Positions 1 to 12,374 of a stretch of 64,000 nt of DNA are shown one piece after another. Location of the stretch: contig JAVXUO010003150.1 of NCBI GenBank assembly GCA_033065855.1, forward strand, positions 186,001-250,000, read 5' to 3'. The position numbers were made by a program, and so were the translations under genes. How positions within the stretch are numbered: position 1 is the first letter of the stretch; every line of letters starts with the position of its first letter. This DNA comes from Escallonia rubra (lineage: Eukaryota; Streptophyta; Magnoliopsida; Escalloniales; Escalloniaceae). The notes under the pieces are model-generated. The model was given only the letters and a program-made list of their open reading frames with translations. It did not search any database and had not been told where the DNA came from.

Positions 1-599
1 AAGGATAAACCAAAGGAAGAATATTTTTTGTGGGATAAAAAAACAAAGCCAAGATTACTTTGGGAGTGTCGGCCGTTGCAAAAATACAAGGCTGGGTAAC
101 TCCAATCAACTTGGTTCCTTGTTGCCATCATAGTGGGAAAAGCACATCTTATCATTCACACATATCCCTAGAGCTCAAGATGGGACCCCTAAAACCTACT
201 TTGATTTCTTCACACACACACACGTACCTTTCTCGAATGGCTTTTTATCCAGACTTTCACTACACAAATGCATGCAGAAACTAAACTAAATTTGAAGCAG
301 TACCACCCTGTATGTCGATTTGATTAATTTTGTTCATGGCTAAAGATATGAACTTGGAGAACATTGACGAGTTCTGGCTATTCTACATGAAGTAACACTC
401 AAAAGTAGCAGCAAGGAGATGGTACTTTGTGGGCACACTTTCTAGTATTCTGAGCTTAATCTATCCACTGTGCTGCAATTGGTGGTTTCTGCTCATTTGG
501 CCCTTCATGTTGGATTTGCCTTTCTCGCACATGTGGATAGCCAACAATTTTGACCAAAGATTTTAAGAGAGATTTCTTTTACATGAATTTCATGAATTG

Positions 600-1183
600 A
601 GTGAGGTGTAGACAAATTATTTCTTAGTTAGTTTAGGTGCACTTATTCCTTTAATGGATATAGGTGTGGAAGACTTAATTTGTATTTATCCGAGGATACT
701 CTTCACTTACTTCCCTCTCCTATATAAAGAGAAAAATGCGGAGGATTCTGTACACAAAAACCACGAACTCTAAGAAGCTTTTAGCTATTGAGAGTTAAAT
801 GTCGTGATACACCGTAGAGAGCGAAAAAAGAGTGCAAGGCATGTATAACTTATGATTGCAGTTCAAATGCTATAGTATCAAGTGCCTTTGTAATAGCACT
901 AGGAAAGAGAAGAATCACAGATAATTTTTTTTCACCGAGAGAAAATATAGTGAGGTGAGTTTGGGTGTATTTAGGAATTGACAGTTGTATTACCGAGTGA
1001 ACGTTCTCTTGTAACGTCTCCACTTTATAGTACGACATTCTCGTTGTCTTTCTCGTGGACGTAGACAAGAAGCCGAATCACGTTAAACATTCGTGTGCAT
1101 AATTTCGTATGTAAAAGTTTTTATATTCTCTCTTTTTCTTGTTGGGCTAGTTCTACCTGTTTTAAGAACTTAAATCTCAACAT
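600..1183 (+). mobile_element. Copia-type LTR remnant (solo or truncated)
   Basis: The stretch has the layout of a Copia LTR. A TATA-like segment (TATATAAAGAG near 721) is followed by a U5-like segment whose GTGGACGTAGACAAG and GCCGAATCACGTTAAA blocks (near 1054-1087) resemble the conserved 3' part of plant Copia LTRs. It ends in TCTCAACA near 1183, a typical LTR terminus. A degenerate primer-binding-site-like TTGGGTAT follows at about 1188. The 5' end is not clear, no target duplication was found and no gag-pol reading frame follows, so this is a relic. Family assignment rests on recognising the LTR motif, not on a search. Confidence 0.5.
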
Positions 1184-1900
1184 TTTATTGGGTATGCCTT
1201 CGCATGGTACAGCCATTTATTCGTGGGGGGGAAAGTTCCGGCGACCTTCGGTCACGCGTATTGGTCGCTGTTTGTGATTACAAGATGTTTTGGTGCTTGC
1301 TCACGGGTCAGATGGACAGAGAAATCAAAAGGCTTGGTCCGAGGCCCGTCCTGCAGGCCCTTTGATCTTTAATCCCTTTAAAGTTTTTGAACCTTCTGTG
1401 TTGCAGTATTTACCCGTAATAACACGTCTAGTGCTTCTCCTTTGGTCCTGTAAAATTGTCCCTTTGTCCTGGGACAGGGAGTCTCTTGTTGATGCTTTCA
1501 ATTTCTTGCCTTTGCTGTCAAGAATGTCCTCTCTTTGGACATACATAGATACATGTGTGTGTGCGCGCGCGCCAGTGTGTGCTTCTTGTCTGGATGATCT
1601 ACAATTTGCTACATGTGACAAGTTCATGGGGCTGAATCGGATGGATTACCATGCGTTCTGTGGAGCTTAATCGTAAGCCACAGTTGCTTACGAGCTATCA
1701 TTTTTGTTTCGTTTGGACGATAAAGTCTCCCCTGCCATTATGTTTCATAATTCTTTCATTTCGAGCATCCTTTTCACGTTCATCGTTGCTTACGATATGG
1801 CTAACGCAACTTCAGCGAGATTTGACGGGAACCTAATTGATCAAAAGCAAGCACCTACCTGAGGTGACCTTCAAAATTTTTGATGGAAGATCAACAATTT
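1184..1900. other. intergenic, no gene recognised
   Basis: Several short open frames are present on both strands but none shows a recognisable domain, splice structure or codon bias. A small alternating purine-pyrimidine run (GT then GC) lies at about 1555-1572. It may be decayed internal retroelement sequence following the LTR remnant. Confidence 0.4.
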
Positions 1901-2407
1901 AAGAGGTGGATTTCGAGTTCAGTCCAGACATGCATCCTAACAAATTGGAACTATCTGCAGAGAGAGAGAAGCACAAACATGTGTCAAAATCTCTCTCTCC
2001 ACCTTTACCTTTCCTGTTCTTCATCTCTCTTTAACCTTTTCAGATATCGGGATATGACGATATCTACGACACGGTCATATATGACATATGCCATCTTATG
2101 AATAAATTTCACCACTATAGTATTGCTAAGGCTGCCCCACACCTTTTGACGGAAGCAAGATTCTTAGCTCTTTTTGCATGCCAGGCCCGGACAACGGTAT
2201 ACAAAGACTGGGTGCTGGATAGTATACGTAGATAAAGGACCTGTGTGCTTGATGTGGGTTAGGTATTTCTGCTCTGTAATATGTATGTCTACTATTTTGG
2301 TACGTTTATCTGTATGGCCACAAGGCACTCTAGCATGAAACTTTGTATCTCTTTCATATTAATGCAACTCTCTTATTATAAATAAATAAAAAAAAGAGGT
2401 GGATTTC
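1901..2407 (+). mobile_element. retroposed insert with poly(A) tail and 14-bp target duplication
   Basis: The direct repeat AAGAGGTGGATTTC occurs at 1901-1914 and again at 2394-2407. Between them lie about 479 bases ending in an A-rich tail (AATAAATAAAAAAAA). A perfect long target-site duplication plus a 3' A tail is the signature of target-primed reverse transcription by LINE machinery. The body shows no tRNA-like A and B boxes and no reverse-transcriptase frame, so it may be a 5'-truncated LINE or a retroposed cDNA. The perfect duplication suggests a fairly recent insertion. Confidence 0.75.
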
Positions 2408-2479
2408 AGCTACGTAATTTTTATCAGAGTAATTTTTATCAGACTAGCATTATGTGCAAGTAATCAAGAGGTGCATAAC

Positions 2480-2910
2480 AATAAGATAATGCACAAGTGT
2501 GTTGGGCCTATTTGAAGATGCTCAAGCAGAGGTTAAAAAGCAGCCAGTGAAGCGAATAAACTGGTGTGCACAACAAAACATGGAATTCACAATGACAAAT
2601 TCTGATGGGACTGCGTTCTAGTGATAGTCGAGCCACGAGAGCTGGTGTTGTGGCGTGGAACAATGTCATCGGTGAGTTTTCTCGGGGGCATTTCCAAAGT
2701 TGTTCCTTGATAAGCAAAGCAGGTAGCCAAGGTAATGGAGTTGAGAAATATGATTTCTCAAGGGGATGCAGAAGCAGTTCAGCTGAATGCCTGAATGCTA
2801 CATCCCTTGTTTATTCTCACCTAATTAGTCACAGGAGAAGGGATATAAAGCAACTGATGCAATTCCTACTTATTTTGAGCTCCTATCACCACTACAATGA
2901 AGTGTAAGCT
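2480..2910 (+). pseudogene. degenerate RNase H-like (RVT_3 type) retroelement fragment
   Basis: Conceptual translation gives a Trp...NSDGTAF segment followed by stops. After a frame change it continues with TRAGVVAWNNVIGEFSRGH. This order, an N/D-S-D-G strand followed by an AG-VV...(G)EF strand, is that of the RNase H domain at the 3' end of plant non-LTR elements and their derivatives. Two stops and a frameshift break it. The assignment comes from motif spacing only. No reverse-transcriptase domain is seen upstream. Confidence 0.4.
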
Positions 2911-3353
2911 GTGCTATGAGATTTCTTACCATTTTGCGCTTGCTTATGATAGATGGGCATGCACTGAATATTCTGAACAATTTGCTCCGCATATTTGAGA
3001 AAGAGGACGATGCTATAAAATGAATCTATTTCCACGTATAAACGCCTCACGAAGTATCAAAACAAACCTCTATCAGATTGAATGGGGGTAAGCGGTATCA
3101 AGACAACTCCCCAAAACAGTACAGGTTTGACCTCCCTCAACTTGAATTTGTTCCAACTTTTGCAAAACTGAACTCCAATTTGGAACAGATTCAAGACAAA
3201 TCTGTGCTTCTCTCGAAAACAGGCTTCCTCCCTAACTTCATACACGGGACGTTTCTGGCAGGTCAGTATTCTATTTTTGTGAGATTTGGTAATATCTGTC
3301 AGATCTTGATATGAATTGCCATCACAACTGTCAGATCTTGATATGAATTTCCA
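2911..3353 (-). other. DEX1 downstream flank and probable 3' UTR
   Basis: No gene is recognised here. The part nearest 3353 should be the DEX1 3' UTR, since the DEX1 stop lies at 3354-3356. It includes the first copy of a 32-bp duplication (see 3297-3360). Confidence 0.5.
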
Positions 3354-3360
3354 TCACAGG
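3297..3360. repeat. 32-bp tandem duplication overlapping the DEX1 stop codon
   Basis: Two adjacent 32-base units (3297-3328 and 3329-3360) share TGTCAGATCTTGATATGAAT and differ at only three positions. The second unit contains the DEX1 stop codon (complement of TCA, 3354-3356), so the duplicated unit lies just downstream of the stop. Confidence 0.9.
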
Positions 3361-6300
3361 TCATGGTTTCTTGAGAACGATGGTAATGGAATAGCCTCCT
3401 GTGGGCGAAGAATGACTAGCACACCAAACATCCCAAGCATGGGAAGGACGAGAAGCCACTTCAATAGTTTGTAGTAGTACATATGGAATGTTAGGGAGAA
3501 GTCGTCTGAGAAATGGATCCCATTCTTGTCGGTCATCTCAACTACAACAGTTCCTGTGGTCCTTACTCCTACTGTCGGAAGCTTAATTCGATGCTTTCCA
3601 GCACGTTCAAAGATCTGGGTTTGCTTTATCGTTCTCTCTCCTTGATAGTTACCAGGAACCAACAAGCTTATCTGCATTGTTTTAGACGAACAATTACGGA
3701 AAATGAAAAAGATCTGACATGTTGGCTTTCACACCGAGAGTGCAGCACAGGTAAGGGACCTACCGTAACATTGTAAGGTGATTGAGATCCAGAGGGAACC
3801 CTGTATCTGTCCACGATCTCTATTTCAACCCAGAAATTTTTGCCTTCTTCGTCGCGGAAAGCTCTGGATGAAGGCGTGACATAGATCCCTTCACGATTGA
3901 AACGGTTTGCAACATTGTTCCTTCCCTGATTAGATGCTCTCCATGCCTGAAAGCGCATTTGTTGAAAGCTATAAAAGGAATAAACGAGTATTTTGCCATT
4001 GGGCCAGAAATGATAAGATAAACTTCTTTATCTTACCTTGAGGGGATGATGGGGAGCAGGAGTTGAGAAACAAAAAACATTGCCGTTCATGGTTGTCACA
4101 ATAAGATCAAGATCGTCCCCACCATCAACATTGTCTGCCAACACCATGCTATATCTGCCGTGAACATATTCAGAGTTCAGCTTAATATTTTAGTAGGAGC
4201 AGACAGAAGAGTTGGATTTAAGGATGTCTTACGAAGTTTCGCCAATATCCACGACATCAGCACATGATGTGGGTCCATCTATAAGATACAAATAACCATC
4301 AAATGATGTTGTAACAATAGTGAGTCCCTTTTTTTTCTCCCCACGTTTAGTCAGATCTACAAGGAGAAGTTGATTCATCACTCTGCCATGAGTTCTATAT
4401 GGATAAGGACGCACAAGCGAACCATCCTTGCCACTGAGAACATATATATTCCCCGATAGTGTTGGAACTACAACATCAGTATGACCATCCCCGTCCACAT
4501 CGCCAATAGTGGCACCCTGCACAGCACAGAATGCTTCTAAACATCGTATACACTTGCATTTTATGCAGCGAATCATAATAGAGTGGTAATTACAAACTTC
4601 AGAACAAGCGAGTGTTTCTTACCTGAGGAACAAGACTCTTAACATGTGCTTCCCAAAGTTCTTTTCCCTGTGGGGTCCATGCAGCAACATTTCCATGCGT
4701 ATCAGTAGTTACTATTTCGATTTTCCCATCATCATTAATATCAGCTGCCACTACCGCTCCCTGAATTTCAGCCATTTCAAGAGGAAACTTCTCCCTCACC
4801 TTGCCTGGATTAATTAACATCACTCACCAAGTGAATTATCAGAACAAAGCTAATATATACCAACAATTTAATCATAGCAACTACAATCGATTCTAGAAAT
4901 GATGCAGCTAAAGACGATGCATTGCTCTGTATTAAAGCACTACTGCTTTAGGCCATTGATCTAATTGCTTAAACAAACACGACCTCACTCTTTCCCAAGT
5001 TAGATGCAGAGTGACCTTTTTGATTCCATGTATAATAGTTCAATGGCAACCGAGCACCCAGAAAGCGCCCCCCCCCCCCCCTCCTATCAAGGCAAAAACG
5101 GCATTATAATCAAGCTACTGGTTGGGCCTTTTTCAACCTAACAATTCCAGCTAAAAGTTTCATTATAACCTTCTAGTAGGGACAGCCTATTCTCTCAGAA
5201 AAAACTACTACATCTATAATTTGACACAACTTGAAATCACACCGTTGGCTCCAGTAAAGCCTACTTTTCCGATAGCACATCTAAGGAGCCATATATTCCT
5301 CACATTTATAAAGTCATCCGTACGAGTAATCAATATTAAGTACTTCATCACCCAAAAAACTGATGTCCAGCCAAATTGGGAAAACACCCTAACGCAAGTT
5401 TACAATGAACACTAGACTTAACAGCATTTTTTACATGAAAAACATATGCAGAAAAGTAACAATCTTTTCACGCATGCTATGTCTATTTTTTCATGTAAGA
5501 TCAAGAAAGCCATAGCGAACAAAATAAGCATCTACAATCAAAAGATTGCACTATTTGCACATAACAACTCAAGCCAAGTGTCAAAGTGTATTTAGAGTGT
5601 CAATAGCAGCTCCCTAAAGCGAATGCATGCTTTTTTCAAAAAAATCGAATCATGAAGGGAACATAAGGAACACATCAAGCAGATATATGTAAAGAGCAGT
5701 CTGATTACCCTTATGATCCAGGACATAAAACAGTCCGAAGGACGTTCCAACAAGAATGTCCAAATACCCATCCCCATCCAAATCAACAACCGTTGGAGAA
5801 GAATAAATATATGCGCGAAAATTCCCAGTATCAGTACTTTGATCGAGTTGTGCAGTCCACTTAACTTGTTTCGTATCAAGATTGAAAACAACAATACCAC
5901 CAGCAACATATTTGCCAATATCAATACCCCCAAGTTCCTTCAAATGGTCGGGGTTGTCATAGTACCTGTCAAGTTGAAGTTTCATTAGCTTGAATCACTT
6001 CCCTGTTTTATCTTCATATTTCTTCAATGCTCAGGATTCCACATATTTCACAGATTGAGCATGAAGTGAAAAAGAATTTGATGCGTAGTGTACTAGAAAT
6101 GCATGCCAGATCTTGGACTTCAAAGCATGATTGCAATGAAGCTCCATCTTACTAAAATAGGAAAGGACGGCCTGGAACATGTAATTGGTAAAGCCGAGCA
6201 AAACCTTGGAGAACAAAGACATCACAACACTTGATCACTTGAGCCTTATAGCCCAGTAGGATAGCAGATAAGAAGCCCCAGAAAGTGAAATTTAATCAGT

Positions 6301-9300
6301 GTTCAAATACGGAGACTAAAGCACATAACAGCAAGACACGAGAATTGCCAAATACTATCAAGATAAGATGCTCTACACCAAATGATGTGTCAAACAATCT
6401 CAAAATCTAGCATAAGATTAGTAATTCCATTGGACGAACAAAAGCAAATTGTCATGAGATATATTCTCACATAGATAGGATGACTGGCATAGAAATTTGC
6501 TATTCAAGGTGCATCATTGCCAGTCAAAATAACTACAATAGAACTCCTAGACTCCATCAATATACTCACAGAAATATTTGCAGGATAGAGACTTATCCTA
6601 GAATGTCTCAGGCTGAAACACAAAACTTGGCTGAGTATACTATCAACACTCCAGTTGCAAAAGGGAAAGAAAGGAAAAACAAATAGAGCATTATAAGAGA
6701 GAACTCACTCATGATCAAAGAAATATGACACAGCAACAACCATCTCTGACACACCATCGTTGTCAATATCTGCTATGACCTGAGGAAGCAAGAAATTTAC
6801 ATTCCATTTCAGCGGCATAAATATATCTAACATGCACCTACCAAGAATGCTTGAAATGCTATAAACCTTACAGGAGTGCATAAAATGTGTGAGTCAATCT
6901 CCACATAATCTTCAATCCTATCATGTTGTGCTTCAGTCCATTCCTCATCTCCCCACATGGTTTCATCGACATAATCGTCATAATCATAGTTATATTCATC
7001 AGCCAACTCATCGGTATCACGGAATAGCTCAAAAGAAGAATCTGCATCTGCTTCCAAACCATCTTCATTTTCAACAGTGGCAACATGAACATCCTCATTG
7101 CCCTTACCATTGGATCCAGAACTACCCTCCTCTGAGCCCTTTGAGGCAGTATCTTCAAGAAGCCGTCTTCCAGTGGTTGTTCCATTTTCTGCGTTGCTCG
7201 TTCTCCCTGGCTCAGAGTCCGAAGAATTATTATCCATCTTTTTTGGCAGCTTAATATCTGTGCTCGTGCCATTTTCAACATTGCTGGTTCCCTCGTTGCG
7301 GGAACCCGCATCCAAAGAAGTATCATTTATCTTCTCTAACTTCTTAGGATCTGCTTCGATAAGACTATCATTCTTCTTCCCCTGATTATCTACATTTAAC
7401 GATGCATTCACTGCATCAAGATGAAAAAGTTTTATGTCCATAAATAACATTCCAAGCTTGCAGAATCAAAGAAATTCATATTGTTGGGACAAAAGAAATA
7501 ACGATAAATCAAACATAAAGCCACAAATACTCTGAACCAACTAAAATTAGTATTTGGTACCACCACATTTGGCACATTCACTATGCCGAGGTGTACTTGA
7601 ATTGACACCCAGAGCAATAATCTTCTTCTTCTTTTTCTTTTTCTTTTTCTTTTCTTTTTCTTTTTCTTCTTCGTTTTTGTAATAGGTGTAGTCATTAGTT
7701 TCTACAGGAAAATCGATTTGTCGGATATTAACTAAGAATTCATATCAAATACAAGACAAGGAGTGCTTTGAACCAGCAATAGTTACACCAAATTAGTGAG
7801 ATGCCACTTCCCAACCTTGTAATCCAGCGTTTGCTTACAAAGGTTGGGAGGGGGACGAGGATTCTCTTTTTTTCTTTTGGTTCTGAACTACACAGGATAA
7901 GCACTTATCAAAACGAGTTTCTATTGGCCAGCTGCTAAAAATTATGTTTGCTATATAATAGCAGTTGTTACTGACTCACAACCAAAGACCAGGATGTCTA
8001 GAATAATAGGAAAATGCCACTCAAGATTAAGAATGAGTGTAACATAACTGATCTCATAGAGATAATGAACCGACTAAAAAGACAGCTACCATACATTCCA
8101 GCAGATCTAATCAACCCAGATTGGAGACGTCGGGATCGGGTAAAAGTCCACCAAAATATCTAGTAATATGTCGAATTTTGATATATATCAATGCCAAATA
8201 TTTTTCATCTACTTGTCTTGGAAAACCAAGGCAAACTAGATTCAATCTACTAACATAAAGCAACAGCATATGACAATTGCAGCGCATGGCGAACACAGTT
8301 GGTATCTTCCAATAGAATCAAATCAAAGTCTTCAAGCATGCTCTCATTACTTCTCCCGTATGCAAGGTGCTATGGCGAACTTACATAGTGACCGTAAATT
8401 GTCAAAATTGCAGCATCAAATCCCACTTTCAGGTAGATAAGATATAACTTACAAGGTATTGAGTTCATAATGGCCTCTTGAACGAGTTGCTCATCATGAA
8501 CGTCTGGATGAGATCGGTCCACTGGATCTGGATGTAAACCCACATACCAATCTTTTTTAACTTTCAACCGCGGAACCACCAATTTATCGGACATCATGTA
8601 ACCTGAAACCCTATAGTATAACGATTAAACATAAAAATCTAGAGAATGTTATACACTGATTCCATTGCCAGAAAAATGAATACCTGAAAAAGAGCACTTC
8701 GCCGTTGTAGGTAGCCAATGCTATTTCTCTTACACCATCCTTATCAATGTCATATAAGAGGGGACTGGCATGAACAGTGGACTGGTGAAAAGCAGGCCAC
8801 CCTGACATATATAACAAGTAGTAGAATATTCATCAAATCTTACACAAGACAACAAAAGAATCATGCTTAACTGCATTACTTCCTTTAATTTCACCCAGTT
8901 CCATGTGATTTTCCCCTTTGACTTCTTAGTCCCGTGAAAACATCAGATTGACTCAAATAGAAATTATGTGTTAGATAAGTATCGTTTGGCAAGTCAATCT
9001 ACGATAAAATCAATGAGTGAGGTCAACATCTACACGTACTAAACCAATCCTAGGAATCACATAATGTCAAATCGGAAGAATCCATGTAAAGGAGGGAGAA
9101 TTCTATGTGCAATGTTAGTCAGCGATGTGGATTAAGGCGCTACACAGGACACCAGCTTCTGAACAAAACACACACTATACCTGGCATTTTATCTCCATCA
9201 GAACCTTCTAGGACTTCGAGGTAGTGGACAAAAGAAGGAACTACTACATCTAGCTTCCCGTCACTGAATAAAAAAACGACAGCATTATCACAACCTAATG

Positions 9301-10102
9301 TACTGAAATGCACCTAAGCTTACATTATATATACAACATGTGCACATCAACAATTAAGCTGAAAACAGAAACCTTTGGGAGGCAAAGATTTGTCTGTCAT
9401 ACCTGTTAATATCAGCGACTAACGGAGTGGCGTATATGCTCGAACTAACTTCAGTCTGCCATCTTAACTCCAAATTCTGAGGACACTGCTTATTCAACAA
9501 TTCATCCTCATCTCTGCCAAACACCAAATAAGATCAACCAAAAAAATACTGCTTCCAACAATCCATTTATTTATCTAATCAAGAAGCAATTTATGTTCAT
9601 TCTCAACAAAGCAATGCATTTCCACGCTAAGCTCTTGTGACACTTAACACCAAATCAATCGACCAATCTAATACTACAGCTGAAATTTTTATTTCCTTGC
9701 ACTACGGCAAATGCAAGAAGAACAGGCAATTTGAACATACATCACATTCCAATCTGAATATCGTATCGTTCCCAAGAAATAACGCATTTTCATGCTCATT
9801 TACTCTGATCAATGTCATACTACAAATGAAACACTTAAATTTCTTTCGCAAAGACAAAATACAACAAGAACGCGCAATTTCAATCTGTCTCACATTTCAG
9901 CCAGTTCGACGAAACATGGAGTCATAAGAGGAGTAACTGAACAATCGGAAGTTAAAAAAACTCACAAATTAGGATAGGCGAGGGCATCATCGGTGGCCTC
10001 CCGCTCCCGAAACTTGTTCTTCTTCGTATCGGATTGCGCAACGGCACCCGATACACACAGGATCAAGCACAGAAATCCACATATGCTTGCCCTCGTCTTC
10101 AT
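3354..10102 (-). CDS. DEX1: DEX1, FG-GAP repeat membrane protein of pollen exine formation
   Basis: Thirteen exons join in frame to 852 codons plus stop: 10102-9966, 9513-9403, 9263-9181, 8801-8684, 8610-8453, 7410-6872, 6779-6709, 5965-5709, 4804-4623, 4516-4233, 4154-4037, 3946-3764, 3671-3354. Arabidopsis DEX1 is about 896 residues. The N-terminus ([16 protein letters not shown]...) is a signal peptide. FG-GAP/integrin-alpha-like repeats follow, with calcium-binding DxDxDG loops such as DIDKDG, DIDNDG, DLDGDG, DINDDG and DVDGDG. The sixth exon encodes a long Ser/Asn/Glu-rich acidic insert ending in the conserved DSSFEL...DELADEY...DYDDYVDE region. Near the C-terminus lies one membrane span ([20 protein letters not shown]) and a short cytosolic tail. 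In Arabidopsis the family member is needed for primexine and exine patterning; the calcium role is inferred. The gene looks intact. Confidence 0.96.
7616..7680. repeat. CTT/CTTTTT-rich microsatellite in a DEX1 intron
   Basis: A run of TTCTTC followed by CTTTTT units lies in the roughly 1-kb intron between DEX1 exons 5 and 6. On the DEX1 sense strand it is A/G-rich, so it is not a branch-site pyrimidine tract. Confidence 0.8.
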
Positions 10103-10779
10103 CTTTTTGACTAAATCACTGGAATTCCATGTCTGGAGGGATTCGATTGGTTGATTTGGGTGAGAAAAACCCTAGCTTAGGGTTCAAAGGGCTGTTTGTG
10201 TAAACGACGATGAAGGATTTGTCAAAGCTGAAATGGAGTTCCAGACAGTAGAGCACAGACTATGTCCGGTTAAGTTCTTTGTTTCTCTAAACTGCCCCTC
10301 TGATCCGATCTATATTACGGACAATATTTAGGTCATTTTAATCTTTAGAGCGAGGCTAACTTCACGTTTTTTAGCGACAAAGAGTATAATTTAGCAAATA
10401 AAGGGTGTGAACTGGGGCAGAGCATTGTTTTTACTAAGGAGAGGATATTCCTATCATGTTTATATATTAGTTTGTCTTCTTATTTGTCGCTGAAAGTTGA
10501 TACTTATTTCTAAAATGTGCTTTTACGATGAGTGACGTAAAAAAACCTTATAAGGAAGAGAAAATATATATATATATATATCTCTCTTATGTACTGGGTG
10601 AAGACTGTGTCATGCATTGAGAATCGTAACGACGATATAAATATACGTATTCTTGTTACGATTATCTCTTCACGCCGAATAAATGTTAGTACATAATCTC
10701 GGATGAAAAAATTTTGGCTGTTACTTTGATAATAGAAAGATAGTTGCAACCCTTTGTATAACGATAATTAACGGTCATC
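10103..10779 (-). promoter_or_regulatory. DEX1 5' leader and proximal promoter
   Basis: This is the 5' flank of DEX1 (minus strand), bounded upstream by the MULE-type element at 10789. It contains a short (TA)n run at about 10567-10581. I see no convincing TATA box at a defined distance from the ATG, so the transcription start is not placed. Confidence 0.5.
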
Positions 10780-12080
10780 TAAATATTTGGGCTAATTACA
10801 CCTATGTCCCTGAGGTTTGGGGGTAATTACACTCAAGGACACAAAGTTTCAAAATGTAACACTTATGTCCCAAAAAGGTTTCAAATGTATCACCCGTTCC
10901 GTTAGAGTTCAACACAAAAAATATACTGTTCATCATTTTGTATTTTAAAAATGACAATACTGCCCTTGTACAATATATCTTGAATAATTTTTATAAATTT
11001 TAAATTAGGATAACAAATCTTAATTCTTTAAAATTAGGGTTTGAAATTAAGATAACAAATCTGTTTATTATTATATATGATTTATTTATCAGTTTTAGTT
11101 TTAGGATATTCTTGAAATCCTAATTTGCAAATTAGGATATTCTTGAAACCCTAATTTGCAAATTAGGATTTTCTTGAAACCCTAATTTACAAATTAGGAT
11201 TTTCTTGAAACCCTAATTTACAAATTAGGATTTTTTTGAAACCCTAATTTGCAAATTAGGGTTTCAAAAAAACCCTAATTTGCAAATTAGGGTTTTATGT
11301 TCTATGTTCTCTCTCCCTACCACCCCGTCGCCGCCACCCACCCCCCGTCCACCCCCATCGCCTCCCCCACCCTCCCTTTAACCTGTGGCCCCCATCTTTC
11401 CCCTAATCCGCCGCCGCCCCTACCGTCCCCACCAACCTGCCGCCGCCCCTACAGTCCCTCCAACTTGCCGTCGCTGCCCCTACCCCCTCGTCCCTACCCC
11501 GTCGATCACCATCCCCCTGCCCCCATCCTCCCCGCCCCGTCGCCGTCCCCAGTAGCCTTCACCCATCCCCTCGTCAACCCATTTCACACCTCCCCCTACC
11601 ACCGCAGCCCCCATCGTGGCCCAACCAATCAGATCCACCCGTCACCAACCAGATCGAGCTAACCCGCGGCTGGCCATACACCTGCAAACACGCACGCCGG
11701 AAAAAATGGTCTGCCGGCAGTGGGTTATGGTTGGACCAACTTTGATTTGTGTATAGTGGTGGTGTAGGTGGGTTGATCAGCGGTGGGGAGAGAGAGGGGG
11801 CTGCCTGCCGGCGTGGGGAGAGGGGAGGGGGCTCTCGGCGTGGGGCTGCCGGCGTAGGAAAGAAAAGTGTAGAGAGAATTTAAGGGAGAATTTAAGATAA
11901 TGGCAATTGAAATAAATAGATTTGTAACTTGAGGGCAATAAAGTCATTTTGTTAAAACTGTTAGGATTTTTAGGGTTCCGTTTGGTCAATGGACACAAGT
12001 GTAATTTGTCCAAACTATTGTCCTTGTCTGTAATTATACCCTAACCTCAGGGATATAAGTGTAATTTACCCTAAATATTT
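10780..12080. mobile_element. MULE-type non-autonomous element, copy 1
   Basis: A 9-bp target duplication TAAATATTT lies at 10780-10788 and 12072-12080. The element proper is 10789-12071 (1283 bp). Its terminal inverted repeats start GGGCTAATTACAC and end with the complement (GTGTAATTTACCC), with the CCCTGAGGTTTGGGG motif and its complement just inside. A 9-bp duplication is diagnostic of the Mutator superfamily. The interior has an AT-rich tandem block (about 11100-11296) and a C-rich block (about 11297-11660) that reads as a low-complexity Pro-rich frame. No transposase is present. Confidence 0.85.
11100..11296. repeat. about 30-bp tandem repeat with palindromic core
   Basis: Some five to six units of roughly 30 bp contain CCTAATTTGCAAATTAGG, itself a palindrome. 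They lie inside MULE copy 1. Related, more degenerate units occur at the same relative place in copy 2 (about 12680-12790), so the block belongs to the element family. Confidence 0.8.
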
Positions 12081-12374
12081 TTAGTGGATTCTCTGCTAAT
12101 ACGTTTAGAGACAATGTTTAACAATACGTTTCTAGAATCACTAAATAAAAGTTACTAAAAATATTTAACGACAATTAAGTATCGATATACGAGAGGTTGT
12201 AACTATCTTCGTAGCAGCCAAAAATTTTCTATTTTGAATTAGTGATCCCGATCATTAAAGCAGTGTTAGAGTTGAGGAGCTAATCTGATAACAAGAGGAG
12301 CTGAGGGAGGCAGATAGTTGATATCTAGTATCTCCGCAAGTACTCAAGGGTAGGGACTATTGGTCCATACCATA
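12081..12374. other. spacer between two MULE-type elements
   Basis: About 300 bases of AT-rich DNA with no gene or repeat recognised. It separates the target duplications of MULE copies 1 and 2. Confidence 0.5.

Noticed and set aside
11100-11296. Regular tandem repeats resembling a CRISPR array
   Set aside because: There are no unique spacers, units are AT-rich and palindromic, the genome is a plant, and the block is internal to a MULE family.
11297-11662. 121-codon Pro-rich frame
   Set aside because: Low-complexity C-rich interior of a MULE with no domain or splice context.
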